Shown here: piece after piece, positions 45,716-53,392 of the stretch
How positions within the stretch are numbered: the stretch's first letter is position 1
Layout of the letters: each line of letters opens with the position of its first letter
NCBI GenBank assembly: GCA_902800905.1
Contig: CADCGC010000006.1
Span: forward strand, 1 to 53,677
DNA from: an uncultured Erysipelotrichaceae bacterium
Lineage (GTDB): Bacteria > Bacillota_I > Bacilli_A > RFN20 > CAG-826
DNA: 53,677 bases
Direction of reading: 5' to 3'
Notes under the pieces: generated by a model
What the model saw: only the letters and a program-made list of their open reading frames with translations
Databases searched by the model: none
What the model was told of the DNA's origin: nothing
Made by a program: the position numbers and the translations under genes

Positions 45716-46726
45716 ATGGAAAAGATTCAACCAAGATTTGCGGGTAGACACTTAATTACCCTTGAAGATTTCACAAAAGAAGAAATCGATTACATGCTCA
45801 AATGCTCAAGAGATTTAAAAGATGCATTCTATAGGAACGAACCAACAGATTGGTTAACAAACAAAACCGGTTTCTTAATGTTCTTTGAACAATCAACAAG
45901 AACCAGAAACTCATTTGAAAGTGGTATGGCTCAACTTGGCGGTCACGCGACATTCTTAGACACTTCAATGATGCAAATCGCTCATGGAGAAAGCGCAAAA
46001 GACACAGCGGTCATTCTTTCAAGCTTTGGACACATGATTGCGTGTAGATATTGTAACTGGGGTTTAGGAAATAAATATATTCGTGAAATGGCGAAATATT
46101 CAACAGTCCCAATCATCAACTTACAATGTGACTTATATCACCCAATGCAAGCTCTTGCCGATTTAATGACCATCGAAGATGAATTTGGACATACAGAACA
46201 CTTAAAGGTTTCAGTTATCTGGGCAATGGCCACAACACACAAGAAACCAATTTCTGTTCCAGTTTCACAAGTCTTATTATTCCCAAGATATGGAATCGAT
46301 GTCACTCTTGCTTATCCAGAAGGCTATGATTTACCAGACTGGGTTATTGAAAAAGCACGCAAGAACGCGGCTGAACATGGTGGAAGCTTAACAATTACAC
46401 ACGATATGGACGCTGCATATAGAGACGCTGATGTCGTCTTCCCAAAGAACTGGGGAAGTTGGGTTACAAACCAATCCACAACTGTTGTTGATGATGCCTT
46501 ATTAGCGTTAAAAGCATGGAAATGTACACCAGATAAGATGGCGTTAGCAAAACCAACATGTAGATATATGCACGCTCTTCCAGCTGACAGAGTCAACGAA
46601 GTTGTTGATGAAGTTATTGATGGACCACAATCAGTTGTTTATCAAGAAGCTGAAAACAGAATTCACACTGCAAAAGCTGTTATGGCGTTATTCGTTCATG
46701 ACAAACTTCCAAGTGATAGAAGATAA
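45716..46726 (+). CDS. ygeW: Knotted carbamoyltransferase YgeW
   Basis: This is a 336-residue member of the aspartate/ornithine carbamoyltransferase fold. The carbamoyl phosphate motif is STRTRNSFE near residue 62, and the second motif is HPMQALADLM near residue 141, where ornithine enzymes have HPTQ/HPCQ. Family blocks such as KNWGSW and CRYMHALPADR are present. YgeW probably runs in reverse to yield carbamoyl phosphate from a ureido compound, feeding carbamate kinase. It ends the operon; the terminator at 46745-46773 follows. Confidence 0.95.
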   Translation: MEKIQPRFAGRHLITLEDFTKEEIDYMLKCSRDLKDAFYRNEPTDWLTNKTGFLMFFEQSTRTRNSFESGMAQLGGHATFLDTSMMQIAHGESAKDTAVILSSFGHMIACRYCNWGLGNKYIREMAKYSTVPIINLQCDLYHPMQALADLMTIEDEFGHTEHLKVSVIWAMATTHKKPISVPVSQVLLFPRYGIDVTLAYPEGYDLPDWVIEKARKNAAEHGGSLTITHDMDAAYRDADVVFPKNWGSWVTNQSTTVVDDALLALKAWKCTPDKMALAKPTCRYMHALPADRVNEVVDEVIDGPQSVVYQEAENRIHTAKAVMALFVHDKLPSDRR

Positions 46727-46744
46727 TCAAATTAAATGTATTTG

Positions 46745-46773
46745 AAGACTACTGGGGAAACCTGGTAGTTTTT
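46745..46773 (+). terminator. Terminator of the purine operon; left copy of a 29-bp direct repeat
   Basis: The stem ACTACTGGG/CCTGGTAGT (two wobble pairs) with a GAAA tetraloop is followed by six T. An identical 29-nt copy lies exactly 700 bp downstream at 47445-47473, beyond the toxin-antitoxin cassette. Confidence 0.9.
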
Positions 46774-46787
46774 TGTTATAGATATAT

Positions 46788-46816
46788 TTGCAATGTATAT
46801 ACAAAAGATATACAAT
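46788..46816 (+). promoter_or_regulatory. Promoter and operator of toxin-antitoxin module 1
   Basis: TTGCAA (46788-46793), a 17-bp spacer and TACAAT (46811-46816). The spacer holds the perfect palindrome TGTATATACA (46794-46803), a likely autorepressor site. Confidence 0.8.
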
Positions 46817-46835
46817 ATTTTTGAGGTGGAACAAT

Positions 46836-47135
46836 ATGAAAACAACAACACTATGTATAAGAGTAGATCCAGAATTAAAAAAAGAAGCAGAAGGTGTTTT
46901 ATCAGATTTAGGTCTATCGCTTTCAACAGCAGTAACACTAATGTTAAAACAAATAGTTATTAGAAACGAATTACCATTCGAAATTTCAAATAACATACCA
47001 GGCATTTTGCATGCCGAAGAAATGACAAGAGAAGAATTGATGAACGAAATATCTGGTGCTGCTGCAGTAAGAGAACCAAAAGGTATGACGCTATCGGAGT
47101 ACTTAAAAGATTTTGAACAGAGATACGGAAAATGA
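46836..47135 (+). CDS. RelB/DinJ-family antitoxin
   Basis: The 99-residue protein has the ribbon-helix-helix N-terminus of RelB/DinJ: TTLCIRVDPELKKEAEGVLSDLGLSLSTAV, followed by an acidic toxin-binding tail. GAGGTGG (46823-46829) lies 6 nt upstream of the ATG. The last codons overlap the toxin ATG by 4 nt. Confidence 0.9.
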   Translation: MKTTTLCIRVDPELKKEAEGVLSDLGLSLSTAVTLMLKQIVIRNELPFEISNNIPGILHAEEMTREELMNEISGAAAVREPKGMTLSEYLKDFEQRYGK

Positions 47136-47446
47136 AAAAATACACCATAGTTATTTCTGATAGAGCAATAGAACATTTGCGTAGCATTTATCTTTATTAT
47201 TTGAGAATAGCTTCGCCAGAAATAGCGAGAAGAATACACGCAGATATATTGAAAAAAATAATGAGTTTATCGTTTTTTCTAAATCGCTTTAAAGAAATCG
47301 TAGAAGGCAAAGGCGTTCGAATGATGAGTATTTATCGTCTAGTAGTTGCTTATACTGTTCTTGAAGATTTTCAAACGGTAATAATACACTTTGTTGTATC
47401 TGGTTTTATGGATATTAATCAATTTATTGGTTCAATAAAAAGATAA
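47132..47446 (+). CDS. RelE/ParE-family toxin
   Basis: The 104-residue protein is cognate to the antitoxin just upstream. It shows the superfamily pattern: YTIVISDRAIEHLRSIYLYY, a central helix pair, RMMSIYRLVVAYTV, and the final strand VIIHFVVSGFMDI. ParE-like features (helical hairpin, YxVxY strand) are stronger than RelE catalytic residues, but the target is uncertain. The stop codon touches the start of the right-hand terminator repeat. Confidence 0.87.
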   Translation: MKKYTIVISDRAIEHLRSIYLYYLRIASPEIARRIHADILKKIMSLSFFLNRFKEIVEGKGVRMMSIYRLVVAYTVLEDFQTVIIHFVVSGFMDINQFIGSIKR

Positions 47447-47473
47447 GACTACTGGGGAAACCTGGTAGTTTTT
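47445..47473 (+). repeat. Right copy of the 29-bp terminator repeat
   Basis: This is identical over 29 nt to 46745-46773 and has the same GAAA-loop hairpin and T tract. It terminates the toxin-antitoxin module. Confidence 0.95.
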
Positions 47474-47553
47474 AATTGTTTACAAAAAATAGAGTCATTC
47501 TATACAAAAGAATTACTTTTGAATAGCAAAGTGGTATTCTAATTAATGGATTT

Positions 47554-50500
47554 ATGAGAAATAATGACGAGTATAACTCGATAGAAATCAAAAACGAATC
47601 TAGTAGAGGTTCTATTGAATTTGCCAAAGTTCAAAAAGCCGAATTCACATCTTTTAATGACAATAAAAACAATCCAAACCGTGACGAACTCAACCCATCC
47701 ACTAATAGGAATAACGAAAATGTTCAAAAAGGTGAAAATCAAACCAATAATAATGACATTATAGATAAAGTCTTTAAACAACCAATGGGTGTTGAAGAAG
47801 CCGCTAGTGCAACAAGTGGCGTTACTGCATCTGCTGCTAGCATTACAACATCTGCAAGTGCTGCAACCGCTGCTAGTGGAACTGTGGCAGGCACTATTGT
47901 TGCGGCCACTGTTGTTGCAGTTACCGCAATTGGAACAAGTGTTGGAATTACTGCAATATCAAACAACAACGCGACCGTTCAATTTGAAAACATCTATATT
48001 GGCGAAACATTCATGTCTTATGCTTTGGAACTCAAAGATTCTAATGACACAGAATTCCGTTTATATGTAGAAAGTCCATCATATTTAGCGTATAACATCC
48101 TTCAAGAAGGACCAAACGAAGGTTCTTTTGAGATGCTTCAATCTAATCAAACATATCGAATTTATGTTCAAGAACAAACGGACAGCCGAAAGATTATTTA
48201 TGATTCTAATTTCACCACTATGGCTGATGGAACTGCTCAATCTCGTTTTGATGGAATATATTTCTCAGACTCCGCTAATTATTTAGATTACACATTTACA
48301 GTGACACTTAGTTATTTTGACGAAAACGAGAAATTTTCTGATTTCATACTATATATGTATGACTTAGAAGATCCTTCAAAATCAAAAGTATTTGAATTAG
48401 AGAAAACAACTCAAACTCAAACACTTTCAGGTATAGGAGAGGACGGCAGTGTTCTTCTTGATGTTAGACATTCATCCTTTGGATATAGTCTTTCTTATTT
48501 AGATAATAACGAGGAAGTAATGGTGGAAAGTGAAGACACAATCGCTTTCTCTGATAGCACCAATTCAGTTTCTGAAGTTAGAGGTGCCACAATTAGTGAT
48601 TACGCAAACTTCTTAACATATACATTTGGAGTTACCATTGATGTTCAAGATGATTTTGATATTATTAGTGACTTCACATTACAAATGGTCAATGTTCCTA
48701 AAACTGCAGACGACTTTATTGCAGAAGTTGTTATTCCACTTTTAGATACTAGCGAAGAACAAACAATTGATTACTCTGAATATAATTTAGAAACCCCTGA
48801 ATTCATTAGAAGCGAAACATTCTCCTTCACACTCAAATGGGTTGAAGAAGGCGAAACCAAATCTTTAGATTTAGGAACACAAAACTTTAATGATTCCACC
48901 AATTCAAAGAGTGAGATTAATTCAGTCTTTGTTGATCCAGAAGCTGATTTAGTCGCTAACACATTTGATGTTACAGTTGATTACGTCGATGATTTCCAAG
49001 AGTTAGATAACTTTGTCCTTATGTTGGTGGCAGGTTCTGATGATTCCACTCAAGGGGAATTGAATATTGAAATTCCACTTGAAAAGACGACAGAAACCCA
49101 ATCAATTCTATTTAGTGAGTATTATCCAAATGATCCGGCGTTATTAAGAACTGCAACATTCTATGTCTATTTTGAATATACAAGAAATGGTATGGAAGAT
49201 TCTCTAAGTTTTGGTAGTGTGACATTTGTTGATAAGAATGGAGCGAAATCAGAAGTTAGTGAAGCATCCGTTAGTAGCTCTGCGAATTTCATCACATATG
49301 AATTTACTGTCAACATGACATTCGTTGATGACTATAGTGAGTTAGATAACTTCTCACTCAGCATGGTTAACAAAGTCGAAGAACCAGCATTTAAAGTGGC
49401 GGTTGATATTCCATTAAGCAAAACAGCAACTCAAACAATTGATTATTCTGACTATAACTCTGAAACTCCAAACGTTTTAAGAACTGATACATTTAATTTT
49501 GTTCTCTCTTGGACAAGAAGAGGTGAAACCGAATCGATGAATCTTGATAGCGTTAAATTTATTGATAATAGTGGCACTGTTCCAGAAATCAGTGGAGCGA
49601 ACGTTGCAAGCGAAGCAAACTTCATTGATTATACATTTACAATTCAACTTGGTTATGTTGATGAGTTAGATCAAATCTCAGCGTTCTATTTAGATTTACA
49701 AGAAATTGATTCAAACACCTCAGCACCAAGTGGACTACATAAAGCTGGTGGGAATGCTTCTTATTCACAAAGAATTGAATTAATCAAAACGACCGACATT
49801 CAAACTGTTGATTTAGATGAAAACGGGGCGACCCCTGTTGATATTCGAACAAAATCGATTAGTTTCACGCTTGTTTGGGTGGTCGATGAACAAGAATATT
49901 CTCAAGACTTAGGAAGCAAACAATTCACTGATAATAGTGGCACTATCCCTGAAGTTTCAGGAGCAACTTTTGGCACCGCTAATTTCCTTGATTTAACATT
50001 TGAAATAACTCTTCAATATGAAGATGTTTTGAATCAATTAACTAATTTTGTTTTAGAGATGACTAATGGATTGGATGAAACAGTGGAGATTCCTCTACAG
50101 GTTACTACTGAAACTCAAACTGTTAATTACGCAACATATAACGATGAACATCCAACAAGTTTAAGAACCGATACATTTACCTCTTTCCTTAAGTATAAAT
50201 ATCAAGGACAAGATGAATATTTAATTCTTGAACTAGGCAGCCATCAATTTGAAGATGAAGAAGGACGATCATCAACATTCGACTTCAATTATGTTACTGT
50301 CTCTAGTGACGCAAATTACGCTGATTATACATTCACTGTTATTCTTAACTACAGTGACCCATATGATGAAATTGATCCTGATAGATGTTCTATTTATATA
50401 GGTGATCGAGACTATCCACTTGAATTAACATTAGCGCCTCAAACAATCTCCGCAAAAGACAAAGACGGCGAGATTCTTTTAGATTTAACTAGTGGACAAG

Positions 50501-51546
50501 AATATGATTGGCTTTTCACGTATTACGACAAGAGTGGCAATCTCGGTCAAATTCAATCAGATGGTCCTGTTATCTTTACTGATGAAGACTACGAAGCTTC
50601 ATTCAATGGAGTAACCATTGATGAATTCGCTGATTTTGCTCAGCAAGAATTCTATGTCACTTTAGATATTACAGATGTCTTCGCTGAATTTAGTAATTTC
50701 CAACTTGAGATGACTCCTTCAGAAGGAAACACCAATCCAGTTTCAAGTGACCCAGTAACTATTTCTCTTGAAAACACAAATAAAAAACAAACGGTGTTAG
50801 CGAGTGAACAAGGAATTAATCTCGCTAGCGGAGAATATAGTTGGCAGTTAACGTATGACAATATACAAAAAGCAGAAACTGGAATTGTTGGAGGAAGTGG
50901 AACAATTACATTCCAAAACAAATATGACAGTAACTTTAATGCCTTAATTACAAATAATTACAATGTCACAATCGGTCCAAGCCAACTTACAGGGGAACAT
51001 ATTTTGCCGTTTAGATTAGATTATGACAACCGTGGTGGTTATTACCATGGCATGATCCTTAGTATTGATGGCACTGAATTTGAAGTAAACGAAACCACAA
51101 GTTGGCAATATATCGATATCACTCAACTCAATGATAAAATCGGCACAGATGTCGCTATTGGAGTGTACACGTATTATTACGACTATGAAACACAAAGCGA
51201 AGAGAAACAGAATCTTTATTCAGAAACAGTCACATTAACACTTAATGAAGATCCAGTGGTTTATGGTGCCAATATGGGTGAAACAAATGAACCAGCAATT
51301 AACCTAATGCTATTAGTTTATGACCATTCAAAAGAAACTTTTGATAACTATCAACTAGTGCTTGAGACAAGCGACGGTACTGAATATTACTTTGATATAG
51401 ACGTTTCTGAAATCTCCTCATTAATGGGAGCAGAAGAATATCTACAAAATGAAGGAGTAGTGAATATCTACTTAAGTTATCGAACTGTATCTAGTCAGAC
51501 GACTTCAAGAGTAACAGTTCAAGAAAAGGTTAGCTTTTATTTCTAG
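47554..51546 (+). CDS. Giant tandem-repeat surface protein, membrane-anchored
   Basis: The 1330-residue protein has a polar Asn/Glu-rich N-terminus (1-75), then an Ala/Thr/Val/Gly-rich hydrophobic stretch (about 89-135) that could be a reverse signal anchor, then a long outer region. At least eight repeats of about 106-122 residues start near residues 233, 344, 457, 569, 681, 803, 913 and 1019. Each begins with an ANFLDYTFTVTL-like strand, then a D...ELDNFxLxM strand and an EIPLxKTTETQTV turn, a beta-sandwich (Ig-like) pattern. No sorting motif and no cleavable signal peptide are seen. No clear ribosome site precedes it. It is probably an adhesin or surface layer protein. Confidence 0.85.
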   Translation: MRNNDEYNSIEIKNESSRGSIEFAKVQKAEFTSFNDNKNNPNRDELNPSTNRNNENVQKGENQTNNNDIIDKVFKQPMGVEEAASATSGVTASAASITTSASAATAASGTVAGTIVAATVVAVTAIGTSVGITAISNNNATVQFENIYIGETFMSYALELKDSNDTEFRLYVESPSYLAYNILQEGPNEGSFEMLQSNQTYRIYVQEQTDSRKIIYDSNFTTMADGTAQSRFDGIYFSDSANYLDYTFTVTLSYFDENEKFSDFILYMYDLEDPSKSKVFELEKTTQTQTLSGIGEDGSVLLDVRHSSFGYSLSYLDNNEEVMVESEDTIAFSDSTNSVSEVRGATISDYANFLTYTFGVTIDVQDDFDIISDFTLQMVNVPKTADDFIAEVVIPLLDTSEEQTIDYSEYNLETPEFIRSETFSFTLKWVEEGETKSLDLGTQNFNDSTNSKSEINSVFVDPEADLVANTFDVTVDYVDDFQELDNFVLMLVAGSDDSTQGELNIEIPLEKTTETQSILFSEYYPNDPALLRTATFYVYFEYTRNGMEDSLSFGSVTFVDKNGAKSEVSEASVSSSANFITYEFTVNMTFVDDYSELDNFSLSMVNKVEEPAFKVAVDIPLSKTATQTIDYSDYNSETPNVLRTDTFNFVLSWTRRGETESMNLDSVKFIDNSGTVPEISGANVASEANFIDYTFTIQLGYVDELDQISAFYLDLQEIDSNTSAPSGLHKAGGNASYSQRIELIKTTDIQTVDLDENGATPVDIRTKSISFTLVWVVDEQEYSQDLGSKQFTDNSGTIPEVSGATFGTANFLDLTFEITLQYEDVLNQLTNFVLEMTNGLDETVEIPLQVTTETQTVNYATYNDEHPTSLRTDTFTSFLKYKYQGQDEYLILELGSHQFEDEEGRSSTFDFNYVTVSSDANYADYTFTVILNYSDPYDEIDPDRCSIYIGDRDYPLELTLAPQTISAKDKDGEILLDLTSGQEYDWLFTYYDKSGNLGQIQSDGPVIFTDEDYEASFNGVTIDEFADFAQQEFYVTLDITDVFAEFSNFQLEMTPSEGNTNPVSSDPVTISLENTNKKQTVLASEQGINLASGEYSWQLTYDNIQKAETGIVGGSGTITFQNKYDSNFNALITNNYNVTIGPSQLTGEHILPFRLDYDNRGGYYHGMILSIDGTEFEVNETTSWQYIDITQLNDKIGTDVAIGVYTYYYDYETQSEEKQNLYSETVTLTLNEDPVVYGANMGETNEPAINLMLLVYDHSKETFDNYQLVLETSDGTEYYFDIDVSEISSLMGAEEYLQNEGVVNIYLSYRTVSSQTTSRVTVQEKVSFYF

Positions 51547-51580
51547 GCATAAAATTAGAATTTAAGGAGGTTTTAGAGCA

Positions 51581-52663
51581 ATGGAAAAGAAAAAGATTGG
51601 AAAGATATTACTTTGGGTAGGATTAGGCATCCTAGTGGTGTTAACCATTATTGGATTTGTCTTCTCAAAAGAAATCTTTGGATGGAGTGAGCTAGTTGAT
51701 GATGGAACAGGTACAGGTACCTATATCACAGTCTGGCACGGCTTCTTTAGGGAAACCGATATTGGAACAGATAATGAAGTAATCACTTATTTATTCCGTA
51801 ACGCGATTCCAAATTTAGTGAAGACTGTTCAAATTATTACAATTGCAATCTTATTAGCAATTTTGCTTCACTACTTGGCAAAGATTACATTCCACACTAG
51901 AAAAGGAATTACCATTTCAAAATTAATTGTTAACTTCTTAAAATGGGTTATCGCAATCGCAACTGTATTCTTAGTGATGGGAGCGTGGGGCGCGAACACA
52001 ACGATGATGTTAGCGTCCGCTGGTGTTGTCACTCTTATTATTGGTCTTGGTTCACAAACTCTTGTCGCTGACATTTTAGCGGGGATCTTTATTGTTTTCG
52101 AAGGAGATTTCCAAGTTGGTGATATTGTTGTTATCGATGGTTGGAGAGGTGAAGTTCAATCAATTGGTATTAGAACTACAAAATTAATTGACGCTGGATA
52201 CAACGTGAAAATTGTCAATAACAGTGAGATTAAAACCATCATTAACCAAACCAAGGAATTATCTATCGCTAAATGTTATGTCGCGATTGGCTATGAAGCA
52301 AGAATTGAAAATGTTGAAGCTGTCATCGCCGATAACATTGAAAAATTAAAAGAAAAGATTCCTGGAATCGTTGAAGGGCCATTCTATAAAGGTGTCTCAG
52401 AACTTGCAGAAAGTTCAGTGAATTTGTTATTTGTCGCTAAATGTAAGGAAAATGATATCTATCAAGTTCAAAGAGATTTGAATAGAGAAATTAAGATTAT
52501 GTTTGACGATAATGATATCAATATTCCATTCAATCAAATCGTTGTTCATATGGGTGAAGACGACAAGCCAAAAGAAACCGTCTCTAAAAAGATTGAAAAG
52601 AAAGCTCAAGAGTTCGCTGAAGAACAAAAAGAACTTTCTAAAGATATCGAAATCAAAAAGTAA
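51581..52663 (+). CDS. Mechanosensitive ion channel, MscS family
   Basis: The 360-residue channel has a helix near residue 10-28, then two or three helices (about 72-145), then the pore helix and vestibule: MLASAGVVTLIIGLGSQTLVADILAG near residue 142-168, the FQVGDIV beta domain and a C-terminal charged tail. MscS releases osmolytes on hypo-osmotic shock. An AAGGAGG site lies 10 nt upstream of the ATG, and the gene is 34 bp after the repeat protein, probably in one operon. Confidence 0.92.
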   Translation: MEKKKIGKILLWVGLGILVVLTIIGFVFSKEIFGWSELVDDGTGTGTYITVWHGFFRETDIGTDNEVITYLFRNAIPNLVKTVQIITIAILLAILLHYLAKITFHTRKGITISKLIVNFLKWVIAIATVFLVMGAWGANTTMMLASAGVVTLIIGLGSQTLVADILAGIFIVFEGDFQVGDIVVIDGWRGEVQSIGIRTTKLIDAGYNVKIVNNSEIKTIINQTKELSIAKCYVAIGYEARIENVEAVIADNIEKLKEKIPGIVEGPFYKGVSELAESSVNLLFVAKCKENDIYQVQRDLNREIKIMFDDNDINIPFNQIVVHMGEDDKPKETVSKKIEKKAQEFAEEQKELSKDIEIKK

Positions 52664-52685
52664 TAAAACCTCTTATATAAAAATT

Positions 52686-52712
52686 AGGAGCCATTTAATC
52701 GTGGCTCCTTTA
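52686..52712 (+). terminator. Terminator after the MscS gene
   Basis: AGGAGCCA (52686-52693) and TGGCTCCT (52702-52709) form a perfect 8-bp stem with an 8-nt loop and a short T tail. Confidence 0.85.
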
Positions 52713-52728
52713 AAATGCTTGTTAAATA

Positions 52729-52763
52729 TTTACAATGTAAACTAAACGATATACAATGTAAAC
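52729..52763 (+). promoter_or_regulatory. Promoter and repeated operator of toxin-antitoxin module 2
   Basis: TTTACA (52729-52734), a 17-bp spacer and TACAAT (52752-52757). The 12-mer TACAATGTAAAC occurs at 52731-52742 and again at 52752-52763, two helical turns apart (21 bp), each copy covering a promoter element. The first copy lies in a near palindrome, TTTACA-A-TGTAAA. This is a good antitoxin-binding site. Confidence 0.8.
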
Positions 52764-52786
52764 GAATTTGAAAACGGAGGTATACT

Positions 52787-53062
52787 ATGACTACACCTAC
52801 TCAAATAAGAATTGACTCTGATATTAAAGCACAAGCAAATAAATTATTTGCTCTTTTGGGACTTGATATGTCTAGTGCAGTGAATTTGTTTTTGCACCAA
52901 TGTGTAATTAGGGGAGGGCTACCTTTTAATGTTGAGATTCCTAATTATAACGTGGAGACTTTAGCAGCAATTGAAGAAGCAAAACAAATATCTGGTGATG
53001 TTAATGTTCCAGGTTTTAAAACGGTCGAAGAATTGAAAAAGGCGCTTGAAGGCGACGATTAG
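52787..53062 (+). CDS. RelB/DinJ-family antitoxin, module 2
   Basis: The 91-residue ribbon-helix-helix protein has QIRIDSDIKAQANKLFALLGLDMSSAV, typical DinJ, with a C-terminal part VPGFKTVEELKKAL. CGGAGG (52775-52780) lies 6 nt upstream of the ATG. It overlaps the YafQ-like GTG start by one base (TAGTG). It probably still represses its own promoter even though its partner is damaged. Confidence 0.92.
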   Translation: MTTPTQIRIDSDIKAQANKLFALLGLDMSSAVNLFLHQCVIRGGLPFNVEIPNYNVETLAAIEEAKQISGDVNVPGFKTVEELKKALEGDD

Positions 53063-53295
53063 TGTTCCAAATTAAAATCACAAATCAATTCAAGAAGAAC
53101 TATCGACTCCTTATTAAAAGAGGTCTCGACATTTCTCTTCTTGACAATATAATTAATTCTTTGATTTTAGGTGAAAAACTGGATGAAAAGCACAAAGATC
53201 ATTCTTTAACCGGTCCGTTTCAAGGGTTTAGGACACTGAACGTGAATCCTCGGTTATTCAATTGCCGAGATGAAAGCGAACCGTTAATTATATAA
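53062..53295 (+). pseudogene. YafQ-family toxin, C-terminally degraded
   Basis: The first about 50 residues match YafQ (FKKNYRLLIKRGLDI, then KHKDHSLTG). After GFR the sequence loses the family's conserved HIEPDW segment, which here reads LNVNPRL, and the protein stops about 15 residues early. The His, Asp and Trp positions of the YafQ ribonuclease centre (after the first His in KDH) are therefore missing, so the toxin is probably inactive. It uses a GTG start. It lies about 50 bp before the IS200-type left end, so damage by transposition is possible but not shown. Confidence 0.75.
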
Positions 53296-53341
53296 GCAAC
53301 ACTATAAGTAGAAAAAAATTAATGAAAATAATATAAATATT

Positions 53342-53361
53342 AAGTGGAGATTTCTCCACTT
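53342..53361 (+). mobile_element. Left-end hairpin of an IS200/IS605 element
   Basis: AAGTGGAGA (53342-53350) and TCTCCACTT (53353-53361) form a perfect 9-bp stem, about 30 bp before tnpA. IS200-family ends are marked by such hairpins, which TnpA recognises as single-stranded DNA. The T run after it could also make it a terminator that shields tnpA. Confidence 0.65.
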
Positions 53362-53392
53362 TTTTGATATACTACATGTAAGGGAAAAATAT

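Noticed and set aside
31199..46726. Possible selenocysteine (in-frame TGA) in the molybdenum hydroxylase or YgeY genes
   Set aside because: These families are linked to selenium, but all frames are open without internal TGA, no SECIS-like hairpin is needed, and no selA, selB, selC or selD gene is in the window. Labile selenium cofactor use cannot be judged from sequence.
48253..50900. CRISPR-like or DNA-level tandem repeats in the giant gene
   Set aside because: The repeats are at the protein level (about 110 residues, diverged in DNA); there are no short identical repeats with regular spacers.
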